Of a stretch of DNA of 64,000 bases, positions 18,828-27,250 are shown in pieces. Both the position numbers and the translations under genes were made by a program. The stretch lies in NCBI RefSeq assembly GCF_000338875.1, contig NZ_AOMO01000016.1, positions 91,651 to 155,650 on the forward strand, given 5' to 3'. The notes below the pieces were generated by a model, which saw nothing but the letters and a program-made list of their open reading frames with translations, searched no databases and had not been told where the DNA came from. The DNA comes from Vibrio mimicus CAIM 602 (GTDB lineage: Bacteria > Pseudomonadota > Gammaproteobacteria > Enterobacterales > Vibrionaceae). The stretch's first letter is position 1. Each line of letters opens with the position of its first letter.

Positions 18828-19408
18828 AAGGACTCCGCATCCATTGATAATCTTAACTTTTCGACCGCGAGTCGAAGGCGAGATTTGACCGTTCCAAGAG
18901 GAATATCCAGCATCTCAGCCACATCCTGCTGCGGTATATCTTCTAAGTACACAGCCTTAATAACTTGCTGCTGTGCTTTGGGCAGTTGGTCGAGAAACTT
19001 CATCACCTGCTCTTTAAGCAGATCTTGCTCTGGAGCGTACTGTTCCACCAGATCGGGAGGGCAAAAGTCTTCAGGCCAGATGTCATCCGCAAGCACGTAG
19101 GCATCACGACCTTTTTGGCGACGTAGCAAGTCATAACTCAGGTTACGCGCTATGGTATAAATCCATGTTGCTAACGAGCTTTTCTGACCATCAAACAAAC
19201 TGGCTTTTTGCCAGACCGTCGCCATGGTTTCTTGTACCAACTCAAGCGCAACTTGTTCACTTCCCACATGCTTCATGACAAATTGCTTCAATTTCGGCGA
19301 GTAGTAGCTAAAAACCAGAGCAAACGCCTGTTTATCCTTACTTTTTACTTTTTCCATGCAATCCAGCCAATCTTGGCGGCCGAATGTATGAGGCGATGGA
19401 TTAAACAT
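18824..19408 (-). CDS. ECF sigma factor (ChrR partner, RpoE/ECF11-like)
   Basis: 194 aa. Region 2 is visible with the helix SSLATWIYTIARNLSYDLLR (about residues 79-98), and region 4 as DIPQQDVAEMLDIPLGTVKS, a helix-turn-helix that reads the -35 element. Between them lies the usual acidic linker. The partner gene overlapping its stop is a ChrR anti-sigma factor, which places it in the singlet-oxygen-responsive ECF group rather than the envelope-stress RpoE-RseA group. A candidate autoregulatory promoter lies 45-72 nt upstream. Start at the ATG at 19408. Confidence 0.93.
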   Translation of the reverse strand: MFNPSPHTFGRQDWLDCMEKVKSKDKQAFALVFSYYSPKLKQFVMKHVGSEQVALELVQETMATVWQKASLFDGQKSSLATWIYTIARNLSYDLLRRQKGRDAYVLADDIWPEDFCPPDLVEQYAPEQDLLKEQVMKFLDQLPKAQQQVIKAVYLEDIPQQDVAEMLDIPLGTVKSRLRLAVEKLRLSMDAESL

Positions 19409-19452
19409 ATCAACTCATCCTTAATGACTTAGGTTGACACCCTCAACAAGTC

Positions 19453-19480
19453 AGTACGTCAGTGTTAGCACTTTGGATCA
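19453..19480 (-). promoter_or_regulatory. Candidate ECF promoter of the sigma/anti-sigma operon
   Basis: On the minus strand TGATCC (19480-19475), 16 nt, then CGTACT (19458-19453). TGATCC is the known -35 hexamer of RpoE/ChrR-type ECF promoters, and the CGTA -10 is shared with the promoter in front of the upstream LON-domain gene. Positive autoregulation is typical for such sigma factors. Confidence 0.7.
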
Positions 19481-19496
19481 ATGGCAACAAGCAAAT

Positions 19497-20078
19497 TTAC
19501 GTATCTAGCCGCGACTCAATAGTACGCAGCAAGAAAGAGAGTGCAGCATGATGATCTCGTTGCCCTACTAACACGTCAAACTGCGCATTAGTTAAGGGTA
19601 GCAGCTCAAGCCAGCGTTGACAGACCCAACTGGCATCATCAAAAAAGCACAAACTGTGTAACTCACCAATTTGCGGAAACTGTTGATACACTTCCTGTAA
19701 TTGCTCACCCAAGAAGCGTTCCCGCTCCAGCAACTCATGACTTGGCCAATCGGGCAACCATTGCACTGTGGCAATACGTAATCCGTCATACTCAACCCGA
19801 ACTTTGAGAATTTCAAAGCGGCGCATCCCAACCACGGTGATCCCCAACAAACCGTCACTTAAAGTTTCAAAATCAACGATTTTGACTAAAGTCCCAAATT
19901 CAGACAATTCACTTGCATTTTTATTCAACTCACTCTCAAACAAGCACAGACCAAATCCACGTCCCGTTTTACTGCATTGGGCCACCATACGCTGATAGCG
20001 CGGCTCAAAAATACGTAGCTTCATTTTCCCTTCTGGGAGCACGACGGAGCTAAGCGGAAACAGCATTATCTCTTCCAT
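19497..20078 (-). CDS. LON substrate-binding-domain protein
   Basis: 193 aa that align with the N-terminal substrate-recognition domain of Lon protease only (LFPLSSVVLPEGKMKLRIFE, then RIFEPRYQRMV and FGLCLFESE); there is no AAA+ or peptidase domain. Such stand-alone LON-N (PUA-like) proteins have no established function; an adaptor or competitor for Lon substrates is a guess. A strong AAGGAG ribosome-binding site precedes the ATG at 20078. It lies directly upstream of the ECF sigma gene on the same strand and has an ECF-like promoter of its own, so it is probably part of the same stress response. Confidence 0.88.
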   Translation of the reverse strand: MEEIMLFPLSSVVLPEGKMKLRIFEPRYQRMVAQCSKTGRGFGLCLFESELNKNASELSEFGTLVKIVDFETLSDGLLGITVVGMRRFEILKVRVEYDGLRIATVQWLPDWPSHELLERERFLGEQLQEVYQQFPQIGELHSLCFFDDASWVCQRWLELLPLTNAQFDVLVGQRDHHAALSFLLRTIESRLDT

Positions 20079-20108
20079 TACTCACTCCTTTTCATAGATT
20101 CACTTAGG

Positions 20109-20136
20109 TATACGAAAAGAGGGTATTCGCCGATCA
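20109..20136 (-). promoter_or_regulatory. Candidate ECF promoter of the LON-domain gene
   Basis: On the minus strand TGATCG (20136-20131), 16 nt, then CGTATA (20114-20109), ending 30 nt upstream of the ATG. Same -35 core, same spacing and same CGTA -10 as the promoter in front of the ECF sigma gene. Confidence 0.65.
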
Positions 20137-20263
20137 CTCACTAAATTTGTTGGTTTATCGATCTCTACATAAGTTTGTTGGAGGTATTAGATTAAGGATT
20201 AAGATCACAATAAAAATGCAATTTCATGAAATCAAAAATAAGTTCAAACATATTTAACAGAGA

Positions 20264-20279
20264 TGTGATTTTAGTCACT
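20264..20279. promoter_or_regulatory. CRP-like site upstream of ompK
   Basis: TGTGATTTTAGTCACT matches the CRP palindrome TGTGA-N6-TCACA at 9 of 10 fixed positions. It is ~127-142 nt upstream of the ompK ATG. tsx-type nucleoside channels are CRP-controlled in enterobacteria, which fits. Confidence 0.65.
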
Positions 20280-20405
20280 CGACACTGCTAATTTTGCACT
20301 CCTTATCACTTTTAATTGCGATTTTTATCGCTATTATTCCCGCCAGTTGAACAAGCTGCAGTTAAGCGGCCGCCATACACAACACACTTAAAGAGAGTTC
20401 CCCTT

Positions 20406-21206
20406 ATGCGTAAATCACTTCTTGCTTTGAGCCTATTAGCAGCAACTTCAGCCCCAGTTATGGCCGCTGACTACTCAGATGGCGATATCCATAAAAACGA
20501 TTACAAGTGGATGCAATTTAACCTGATGGGTGCATTCGATGAACTTCCAGGCAAATCATCTCATGATTACCTAGAAATGGAATTTGGTGGTCGTTCTGGC
20601 ATCTTTGATCTGTATGGCTACGTTGATGTATTCAACCTAGCAACTAACAAGAGCAGCGACAAAGTTGGCGATCCAAAAATCTTCATGAAGTTTGCTCCAC
20701 GTATGTCTCTGGATGCACTGACTGGCGTTGATATGTCTTTCGGTCCAGTACAAGAAGTGTACGTTGCATCTCTATTCGAATGGGATGGTACAGATTTTGA
20801 CACTAACGCATTTTCTGTAAACAACCAAAAAATCGGTCTAGGTTCTGATGTAATGGTTCCATGGTTAGGCAAAATTGGCCTGAACCTATACGGTACTTAT
20901 GATGGCAACCGCAAAGATTGGAACGGTTTCCAAATCTCTACTAACTGGTTCAAACCTTTCTACTTCTTCGAGAACGGTTCATTCATCTCTTACCAAGGTT
21001 ACATTGATTACCAATTTGGTATGAAAGATGAGTACTCAACAGCAAGCAACGGCGGCGCTATGTTTAACGGTATCTACTGGCACTCAGATCGCTTCGCTGT
21101 GGGTTACGGCCTGAAAGGCTACAAAGATGTTTACGGTATCAAAGATTCTGATGGCTTCAAGTCAACTGGCTTTGGTCATTACGTAGCAGTAACTTACAAG
21201 TTCTAA
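20406..21206 (+). CDS. ompK: Outer-membrane protein OmpK (Tsx-like channel)
   Basis: 266 aa from the ATG at 20406, which gives a clean signal peptide (MRKSLLALSLLAATSAPVMA, cleavage before ADYSDGD). The mature part is a 12-strand-type beta barrel of the nucleoside-specific channel family (Tsx/OmpK): alternating aromatic strands, WMQFNLMGAFDELPG near the N-terminus, and a C-terminal strand ending in YKF with terminal Phe for BAM recognition. In Vibrio OmpK is the receptor for phage KVP40. Codon use is strongly biased, as expected for an abundant porin. A CRP-like site upstream and a strong terminator downstream make it a single-gene unit. Confidence 0.95.
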   Translation: MRKSLLALSLLAATSAPVMAADYSDGDIHKNDYKWMQFNLMGAFDELPGKSSHDYLEMEFGGRSGIFDLYGYVDVFNLATNKSSDKVGDPKIFMKFAPRMSLDALTGVDMSFGPVQEVYVASLFEWDGTDFDTNAFSVNNQKIGLGSDVMVPWLGKIGLNLYGTYDGNRKDWNGFQISTNWFKPFYFFENGSFISYQGYIDYQFGMKDEYSTASNGGAMFNGIYWHSDRFAVGYGLKGYKDVYGIKDSDGFKSTGFGHYVAVTYKF

Positions 21207-21257
21207 TTGTAGAATACTGCACGCTCCTTCCTAAACAGGAAAAGAGCCTGAACAGCA

Positions 21258-21286
21258 AAAATGGCGCGACTTCGCGCCATTTTTTA
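21258..21286 (+). terminator. Terminator after ompK
   Basis: Stem AAAAATGGCGCG / CGCGCCATTTTT with an ACTT loop and a T-run; a classic rho-independent terminator. Confidence 0.92.
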
Positions 21287-21346
21287 TTGCTTTCAAAGCT
21301 CTCGCCGCTATCCTTGGCGCATTACGTTTACTGCTGGGGAATAGAG

Positions 21347-22237
21347 ATGAACATTGTTGTGCTTGGTCCGGGTGCGGTCGGTTCTCTGTGGGCATTGCAT
21401 CTGCATCGTGCAGGTCATCAAGTGGCATTATGGAGCCGTCAATCTCAGCCCACGTTAGAGCTACAGCTAGACAATGGCGAGCAGGTGCTGTTCAGCAATC
21501 AAAGTGTAGAGACTCTAGCCAACGCCGATTTACTGCTGATCACTGTCAAAGCCTGGCAAGTGGAAGCGGCATTGTTGCCTCTGCTACCTCATCTGAATCG
21601 CGATACCATTTTGCTATTTATGCACAACGGTATGGGCGCAGTCGAAGCAATAAGCGAATCTTTGGCTGGCTTTCCTGTATTGCTTGCCACCACAACCCAC
21701 GGCGCGCTAAAAACCACCGTCAACCAAGTTCGCCATACGGGATTCGGCCAAACCCAAGTGGGGCATTTTAATGCCCTCGGTGCACGTTGTGATTTTATCG
21801 CAGACGTTTTTAATCACGCACTCGCGCCAGTGACATGGAATCCAGACATCCAACACGCTCTGTGGCATAAACTGGCGGTGAATTGCGCGATTAATCCGCT
21901 CACGGCGATTCATCAATGCTCAAACGGTGCATTAGATGCACCTGAATTTGCGCCGATCATCACCGCTATTTTAGATGAGGTTACAGCCGTTATGCGGGCA
22001 GAAGCGGTGAACTGTGATGAAACCGCACTGCGTGATTTGGTTTATCAAGTTATCCGAGCGACTGCGGCTAATCGCTCCTCGATGCATCAAGATATTTTCC
22101 ACCAACGGCCAACCGAGATAGACTTTATTACAGGTTATGTGGTGCGCAAGGGTGAACAACATGGTATTGCGACTCCGGCAAATAGCCAGTTATATCATCA
22201 AATCAAAACCTTAGAGCAGAGTTGGAGAAAGGCATGA
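21347..22237 (+). CDS. panE: 2-dehydropantoate 2-reductase
   Basis: 296 aa from the ATG at 21347 (MNIVVLGPGAVGSLWALHL). NADPH-dependent ketopantoate reductase of pantothenate/CoA biosynthesis. The N-terminal Rossmann fold has GPGAVGS (about 7-13); the C-terminal helical domain holds the catalytic lysine region WHKLAVNCAINPLTA and further conserved residues in HQDIFHQRPTEIDFITGYV. Its stop overlaps the next start (ATGA), so panE, yajL and csdA form a tight operon. The longer open frame upstream overlaps the ompK terminator and is rejected as a start. Confidence 0.95.
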   Translation: MNIVVLGPGAVGSLWALHLHRAGHQVALWSRQSQPTLELQLDNGEQVLFSNQSVETLANADLLLITVKAWQVEAALLPLLPHLNRDTILLFMHNGMGAVEAISESLAGFPVLLATTTHGALKTTVNQVRHTGFGQTQVGHFNALGARCDFIADVFNHALAPVTWNPDIQHALWHKLAVNCAINPLTAIHQCSNGALDAPEFAPIITAILDEVTAVMRAEAVNCDETALRDLVYQVIRATAANRSSMHQDIFHQRPTEIDFITGYVVRKGEQHGIATPANSQLYHQIKTLEQSWRKA

Positions 22238-22839
22238 GCAAACGAATTCTAGTCCCCGTTGCCAACGGCAGCGAGGAAATGGAGAGTGTCATTATTGTTG
22301 ATACTTTGGTGCGGGCTGGCTTTCAAGTCACTATGGCGGCTGTCGGCGAAGATTTGCAAGTACAAGGCTCGCGCGGTGTATTGCTGACAGCACAGCAAAC
22401 ACTGGATGCCCTCTCTGCAGAAGATTTTGATGCGCTGGTTTTGCCCGGCGGAGTGGGTGGTGCACAAGCCTTTGCCAGTAGTGAATACCTACTCACTTTA
22501 CTGGATGCCTTCCAGCAACAAGGCAAGTTGGTTGCGGCGATTTGCGCCACGCCAGCACTGGTTTTCGCCAAACAGCAGAAATTTGTCGGCGCACGCATGA
22601 CTTGTCACCCCAACTTTTTTGACCATATTCCCTCAGAACGTCTGAGTCGTCAGCGCGTCTGTTACTATGCCACGCAACATTTGCTCACCAGCCAAGGGCC
22701 GGGCACAGCGCTGGAGTTTGCTCTGACTATCATTGCTCTGCTCGCTGGCGCAGAATTGGCTCAACAAGTCGCGGCTCCAATGGCGCTTCACCCTCAACAA
22801 CTGACTGAACTTTCAGGTTTTATTGATGCTCAATCTTGA
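22234..22839 (+). CDS. yajL: YajL/DJ-1 family protein
   Basis: 201 aa from the ATG at 22234 (MSKRILVPVANGSEEMESV). DJ-1/PfpI superfamily; YajL acts as an oxidative-stress chaperone and has been reported to repair glyoxal adducts. The nucleophilic elbow with the conserved cysteine is in AAICATPALVF, and the early Glu that supports it is in GSEEME. In E. coli yajL sits next to panE and thiI, which agrees with the order here. Overlaps panE by 4 nt and csdA by 14 nt. Confidence 0.93.
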   Translation: MSKRILVPVANGSEEMESVIIVDTLVRAGFQVTMAAVGEDLQVQGSRGVLLTAQQTLDALSAEDFDALVLPGGVGGAQAFASSEYLLTLLDAFQQQGKLVAAICATPALVFAKQQKFVGARMTCHPNFFDHIPSERLSRQRVCYYATQHLLTSQGPGTALEFALTIIALLAGAELAQQVAAPMALHPQQLTELSGFIDAQS

Positions 22840-24037
22840 TGCAATCCGTGCGCAATTTCCGGCGCTGCAACAAACCGTCAACGGCAACCCACTGATCTAT
22901 CTCGACAGTGCTGCCACTACGCAAAAACCGCAATGTGTGATTGATGCCATCAGCCACTACTACAGCCAGCACAATGCCAATGTGCATCGCGGTAGCCACA
23001 GTTTGACGGCGCAAGCCACCAGCCAATTTGAAGCAGCGCGTGAACAAGTCGCGCAGTTTATAGGTGCGCCGAGCAGCAAAAACATTATCTGGACGCGTGG
23101 CGCCACCGAAGCACTCAACCTCATCGCGCAAAGTTATGCCCGCAGCACATTGCAAGCTGGCGATGAAATTTTGGTGAGTGAAACCGAACACCACGCCAAC
23201 ATAGTGCCGTGGCAAATGGTCGCTGAGCAAACGGGCGCGAAAGTGGTCAAAATCCCGATGACAGCAACGGGTGAATTTGGTCTTGAAGCCTTTCAGAAAA
23301 TGCTGTCACCGCGCTGCAAGATCGTGGCTCTAGCTCACGTCACTAATGTCACGGGAACTCGTCAGCCGATTGAAACGGTGATCCAAGCCGCGCATCAACA
23401 AGGTGCGATTGTGGTGGTGGATGGTGCACAAGGCGTAGTCCATGAAACCGTGGATGTTCGCACTCTGGATGCAGATTTCTATGTTTTTTCCGGCCATAAG
23501 CTGTATGCGCCAGCGGGCATTGGTGTGCTGTATGGCAAAACGGAGCTTTTAGAAACCATGCCACCTTGGCATGGCGGCGGCAAGATGGTCGAAAAAGTCT
23601 CGTTTGATGGTACTACGTTTGCTGGCCTACCTGGCAAATTTGAAGCTGGCACACCAAATGTGGCAGGTGCTGTTGCCCTTGCTACAGCGATTACTTGGTA
23701 TCAGAATCTTGGGCGTGAAGCCGTTGAAGCACACTTACACCAACTGCAACAGCAGGCTTACCAAGCGATCTCGCAAATCGATGAAATTCGCGTGCTCGGT
23801 TATCAACCCAAGGCCAGTGTACTGAGCTTAGTGATGGATGGTGTCCATCATCAAGATCTCGCCACCTTGCTTGATCAACAAGGAATTGCCGTTCGTGCCG
23901 GTCACCACTGTGCTCATCCTTTGATGGATGCGTTTGGCGTAAAAGGGACGGTGCGAATTTCTTTCGGAGTGTACAACACCGCAGAAGAGGTGGAACGCTT
24001 GATCGCCGCCATCCATAAAGCGGTCGATTTGCTGTAA
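22826..24037 (+). CDS. csdA: Cysteine desulfurase CsdA
   Basis: A 403-aa class V aminotransferase-fold enzyme. PLP-binding lysine in FSGHKLYAPAGIGVLYG; catalytic cysteine on the mobile loop in VRAGHHCAHPLM near the C-terminus, the short-loop type shared with SufS (group II). It releases sulfur from cysteine as a persulfide passed to CsdE. The ATG at 22826 gives the standard N-terminus MLNLDAIRAQFPAL; a TTG one codon upstream is less likely. It begins inside yajL. Its partner genes csdE and tcdA lie immediately downstream on the opposite strand. Confidence 0.95.
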   Translation: MLNLDAIRAQFPALQQTVNGNPLIYLDSAATTQKPQCVIDAISHYYSQHNANVHRGSHSLTAQATSQFEAAREQVAQFIGAPSSKNIIWTRGATEALNLIAQSYARSTLQAGDEILVSETEHHANIVPWQMVAEQTGAKVVKIPMTATGEFGLEAFQKMLSPRCKIVALAHVTNVTGTRQPIETVIQAAHQQGAIVVVDGAQGVVHETVDVRTLDADFYVFSGHKLYAPAGIGVLYGKTELLETMPPWHGGGKMVEKVSFDGTTFAGLPGKFEAGTPNVAGAVALATAITWYQNLGREAVEAHLHQLQQQAYQAISQIDEIRVLGYQPKASVLSLVMDGVHHQDLATLLDQQGIAVRAGHHCAHPLMDAFGVKGTVRISFGVYNTAEEVERLIAAIHKAVDLL

Positions 24038-24057
24038 ACATCGGCAGCCCATATAGC

Positions 24058-24087
24058 AAAAGAGCCTCATGACTATGAGGCTCTTTT
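24058..24087. terminator. Bidirectional terminator between csdA and csdE
   Basis: A perfect 13-bp stem (AAAAGAGCCTCAT / ATGAGGCTCTTTT) with a GACT loop between converging genes. Confidence 0.95.
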
Positions 24088-24106
24088 GATTGGAAAAAGT
24101 ATGTCG

Positions 24107-24541
24107 TTAGTTATGTGCCTTGCCCTGAATCGTCGCGACAATCGCTTGCAAGCCATTACCGCGTGATGGGCTTAAATGCGCCAGCAAACCAAGCTGGGCA
24201 AAATAGTCATCCATAGAAAACGCGCTAATTTCTGCAGAAGTTTTGCCATTCAGCGCAGCCAGCACAATCGCAATCAAACCGCGTACAATCCGTGCATCGG
24301 AATCCGCGCAGAAAAACCACTGCTCACCTTGCTGCTCTGCCACTAGCCACACTTCGCTTTCACAGCCTGAGACAAGAACTTGCTCACTTTTCAGCACTTC
24401 TGGCATCACAGGCAGCAGCTTACCCCATTGAATGATTTGGCGATAACGGTCTTCCCAACCGTGCAGAGTTTGCATGGTCTCTAAGATGGTTTGTGCATTA
24501 ATTTCATCACCAAAGGGATGAGCTGGAAATTGACTCATCAT
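24107..24541 (-). CDS. csdE: Sulfur acceptor protein CsdE (SufE family)
   Basis: A 144-aa SufE-family protein that takes the persulfide from CsdA on its conserved cysteine (VSGCESEVWL, near residue 60). CsdA-CsdE feeds sulfur to TcdA (CsdL) in E. coli, and the same three genes are adjacent here. Two Met codons in tandem make the start 24541 or 24538. Starts four nt after the tcdA stop, so tcdA-csdE is an operon. Confidence 0.94.
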   Translation of the reverse strand: MMSQFPAHPFGDEINAQTILETMQTLHGWEDRYRQIIQWGKLLPVMPEVLKSEQVLVSGCESEVWLVAEQQGEQWFFCADSDARIVRGLIAIVLAALNGKTSAEISAFSMDDYFAQLGLLAHLSPSRGNGLQAIVATIQGKAHN

Positions 24542-24545
24542 GCCC

Positions 24546-25361
24546 TTACGCCTTCACTTTATGCTTTTGAATCAGTTTATCGACTATACGCGCCACCGCG
24601 ACAAAACCAAAAGTAGCGGTCACTACCGTAGCTGCACCAAATCCGCTGGCGCAATCCATACGTTTTGGCCCTTCCGCGGTTGATTTGGTGGCGCATACCG
24701 AGCCATCCGCTTGTGGGTATTTGAGTTGCTCGGTCGAGAACACACAATCAATACCAAATTTACGCGCTGGATTGGTTGGGAAGTTGTGGTGCTGACGCAG
24801 ACGATCTTTGAGCTTTTTCGCCAGTGGGTCTTGAATCGTCTTGGTTAAATCCGCAACAGTAATTTGAGTGGGATCGGTTTGTCCACCCGCACCACCTACA
24901 GTGATCACTTTGATTTTATTGCTGCGACAATACGCGAGCAGAGAAGCTTTGGCTTTCAAGCTATCAATCGCATCTAACACGTAATCAAACGATTTGCTGA
25001 GATAAAGATGCTGATTATCCGGCGTGATGAAATCATCCACCAAATTGACTTTGCACTCTGGATTGATGAGCTTAACCCGCTCCGCCATCACTTCGATTTT
25101 GCTTTTGCCAATCGTGCCAGCCATGGCATGGATTTGACGGTTGATGTTAGTGACACACACATCATCCATATCGATAAGGGTCAACTCGCCAATGCCAGTT
25201 CGAGCCAGAGCTTCAACGGCCCATGAACCCACACCACCAATCCCAATCACACACACGTGCGCGGCACGTAAAATGTCGACTTCGTTATAACCATACAGAC
25301 GGCGCGTACCACCAAAACGTTGGTTGTAACTGTCGGAGGCAGGAGTATCGAGTTCACGCAT
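24546..25361 (-). CDS. tcdA: tRNA threonylcarbamoyladenosine dehydratase TcdA (CsdL)
   Basis: A 271-aa E1-like enzyme that uses ATP to cyclise t6A37 of tRNA to ct6A. The nucleotide-binding motif GIGGVGSWAVEALARTGIG is at about 37-55, the acidic ribose-binding LIDMDDVCVTNINRQ follows, and a membrane-associating C-terminal segment is present. Start: ATG at 25361 (MRELDTPASDSYNQRFGG); a GTG two codons upstream is possible. Co-transcribed with csdE, which supplies the sulfur-transfer link. Confidence 0.94.
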   Translation of the reverse strand: MRELDTPASDSYNQRFGGTRRLYGYNEVDILRAAHVCVIGIGGVGSWAVEALARTGIGELTLIDMDDVCVTNINRQIHAMAGTIGKSKIEVMAERVKLINPECKVNLVDDFITPDNQHLYLSKSFDYVLDAIDSLKAKASLLAYCRSNKIKVITVGGAGGQTDPTQITVADLTKTIQDPLAKKLKDRLRQHHNFPTNPARKFGIDCVFSTEQLKYPQADGSVCATKSTAEGPKRMDCASGFGAATVVTATFGFVAVARIVDKLIQKHKVKA

Positions 25362-25390
25362 AACCACATTTCCACTCTAGCTGAAAAATA

Positions 25391-25415
25391 AAGAGTGCGA
25401 TTTATACGCACTCTT
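25391..25415 (-). terminator. Terminator after mltA
   Basis: A perfect 9-bp stem (AAGAGTGCG / CGCACTCTT) with a 7-nt loop, followed on the minus strand by TATTTTTC. Confidence 0.85.
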
Positions 25416-25457
25416 CACAAGAATGTCCAGTTTGCCACCCACTCAATAGCGGCAAAA

Positions 25458-26561
25458 CTATTTTTGTTTTTCCGGCGGCAATGCCCACGGTGCTTGGGTG
25501 GGCGAATTTTCTAACCCGAGCTTCCACACACGACCAAAGTGCTTATAGTGCCCCGCCTCTAACCCAGCACGTGGTCCTATGCCGTGGTACAAGTCGAGAT
25601 GGTTTTGTTTTACCGCACCACCCGTATCGAGCACGATCAACAAACGCAGTTGATGTGCACCAGACCAAGAACCGTCCGCATTCAGTAGTGGCACTTCAGC
25701 CAAAATAGGCGTACCCATTGGGAAAATCGAACGATCACCCGCAACCGATGCCATCGGCAATAACTGAATCCCTGCACTTCCGGTGACGGGAGCGGCTGCA
25801 CGTGGTTTGAAGAATACAAAAGAAGGGTTCTGCTCAAGCAGTTCACGTACCGTTTCTTCATCGTTAGCAAGCACCCAATCTTTGATCGCTTTGAGCGACA
25901 TTTTCTCACGCTCAACCAAACCGCGCTCAATCAGCACTTTACCAATGCTGACGTAAGCCTTGTTATTTTTACCGGCGTAAGCGAAGTATTCCAAAGTATC
26001 GTCATCACCAAAATGCACAAAACCACTGCCCTGCACTTCCATGATAAACGGATCAATCAAGTTGGCTGCATAACCCAATTCCAAGCCTTTACCTTCCAGC
26101 GCGCCTTGATAAATCTCACTGCGGGTTGGGCAGTCTTTATTGCACTTTGGCAATCCATAAACAGGGTATTTGAATTCACTATCTGGCTGATGTCTCAGTT
26201 CCATAACAGGCGAAAAATAGCCAGTGAACAGCACATTGCCTTGCTTATCACCGCCACCCAACTGAGCGGCTTGAATACCAAATTGAGCCAGTGTTGCAGG
26301 GTCGCCACTTTGTAGTACCCACTCATTCAACTGCTCATACAGAGGCTGATAAAGTTTAGCCAACGAAGCTGAGCCTTGTACCACCAAGTCACTTTGTTTG
26401 CTGAATTCGGTATAGTCACGTGGCTTATTCGATTCAACCACATCGGCACGGTTGAGAATTTGCGGGAAAGTTTGCTGTTGATATTGCTGAGCGCGATCCG
26501 TGGGTTGAGCACAACCAAATAACAGCGCCAAGCTGACAAGAGAAAGAAGACGTTTACTCAC
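25458..26561 (-). CDS. mltA: Membrane-bound lytic murein transglycosylase A
   Basis: A 367-aa outer-membrane lipoprotein: signal MSKRLLSLVSLALLFGC with lipobox LFGC. MltA cleaves glycan strands to 1,6-anhydroMurNAc products. Domain 1 contains the GYFSPVMELRHQP stretch; the C-terminal 3D domain holds the catalytic aspartate in VLDTGGAVKQNHLDLYHG. Start is GTG at 26561 with a weak Shine-Dalgarno sequence; no better ATG lies in frame upstream. Its products would be imported by the AmpG encoded at 16.7-18.1 kb. Confidence 0.94.
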   Translation of the reverse strand: MSKRLLSLVSLALLFGCAQPTDRAQQYQQQTFPQILNRADVVESNKPRDYTEFSKQSDLVVQGSASLAKLYQPLYEQLNEWVLQSGDPATLAQFGIQAAQLGGGDKQGNVLFTGYFSPVMELRHQPDSEFKYPVYGLPKCNKDCPTRSEIYQGALEGKGLELGYAANLIDPFIMEVQGSGFVHFGDDDTLEYFAYAGKNNKAYVSIGKVLIERGLVEREKMSLKAIKDWVLANDEETVRELLEQNPSFVFFKPRAAAPVTGSAGIQLLPMASVAGDRSIFPMGTPILAEVPLLNADGSWSGAHQLRLLIVLDTGGAVKQNHLDLYHGIGPRAGLEAGHYKHFGRVWKLGLENSPTQAPWALPPEKQK

Positions 26562-26631
26562 AAAAGAGATCCATGGTTTGAGTTTGCCAAGAGGATGACA
26601 AACTCAACGTAACAGTGCAATTGAGGTTTTG

Positions 26632-27048
26632 TTAATAACGGTTATTTTTTACGTTTTCTGACAATTGGTAGACAGCTTGATAATTTGATGATGAATGTTG
26701 CTTCATGATTTTCTTCTCTAACTGGATGTCGAATTCATACTTCTGGTCATTAACCATAAATTCCAGCAGATTCCCATTGTACTCAAAGTGAGTAGTTACC
26801 AACCTTCCATTCATTACCACGCCTTGTGAGCTGATCGTTATCTTCTGTGCGGTGTATGGGGCAACATTTTGTTCTATCCACAAACCATACAGCTCCGATT
26901 TCGGAAACCACTGATCCTGCAATCGTCCAAAAATATTGCTGTACAGCATAAAAACGTAAACCGTACCCAATAGAGCAATTAACAGCAGTAAGCGCTCTTT
27001 ACTTAAGCCGACATTTTTTCGGCTCGCTTGATGTTTTGCTTTCACCAT
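26632..27048 (-). CDS. DUF2850 family membrane protein
   Basis: 138 aa: a basic N-terminus, one transmembrane helix (about 19-38, LLLLIALLGTVYVFMLYS), then a ~100-residue periplasmic domain starting near the conserved ELYGLWIEQNVAPYTAQK. I recognise it as the DUF2850 type found in vibrios; function unknown. No partner genes: mltA follows at 70 nt on the same strand, argA is divergent. The domain reads like a small beta-rich fold that might sense or bind a ligand, but nothing in it is diagnostic. Confidence 0.8.
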   Translation of the reverse strand: MVKAKHQASRKNVGLSKERLLLLIALLGTVYVFMLYSNIFGRLQDQWFPKSELYGLWIEQNVAPYTAQKITISSQGVVMNGRLVTTHFEYNGNLLEFMVNDQKYEFDIQLEKKIMKQHSSSNYQAVYQLSENVKNNRY

Positions 27049-27198
27049 GTTGGCTCATCTCGACAACTCAGCCATTACGACTCATCACAGTTCACGGTTT
27101 TGTCATGCCGCTGTTTTGCATCCGTTCTAATCTGCATGAACAGGATTTGAAATGGGTTGATTTCTCATCCGGTCATATAAAAAACCGCTTGCTCAAAA

Positions 27199-27212
27199 AA
27201 GAATAAAAAGTC
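27199..27212. promoter_or_regulatory. Possible ARG box upstream of argA
   Basis: AGAAT-AAAA-AGTCA is a two-mismatch match to the ArgR half-site palindrome TGAAT-WWWW-ATTCA, 39-52 nt upstream of the argA start. ArgR sites usually come in pairs, and I see no good second copy, so this is tentative. Confidence 0.35.
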
Positions 27213-27250
27213 ATTATTTGCGCATATTTAAACACCAAGGATGTTCAGCC

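Larger units (their letters stand above)
20079..20405. other. Intergenic region between the LON-domain gene and ompK
   Basis: 327 nt carrying two divergent promoters and no credible gene. On the minus side is the ECF-like promoter near 20109-20136; on the plus side a CRP-like site at 20264-20279 and a ~120-nt leader to ompK. An open frame reaching back to 20316 lacks a signal sequence and is not used as the ompK start. Confidence 0.65.
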
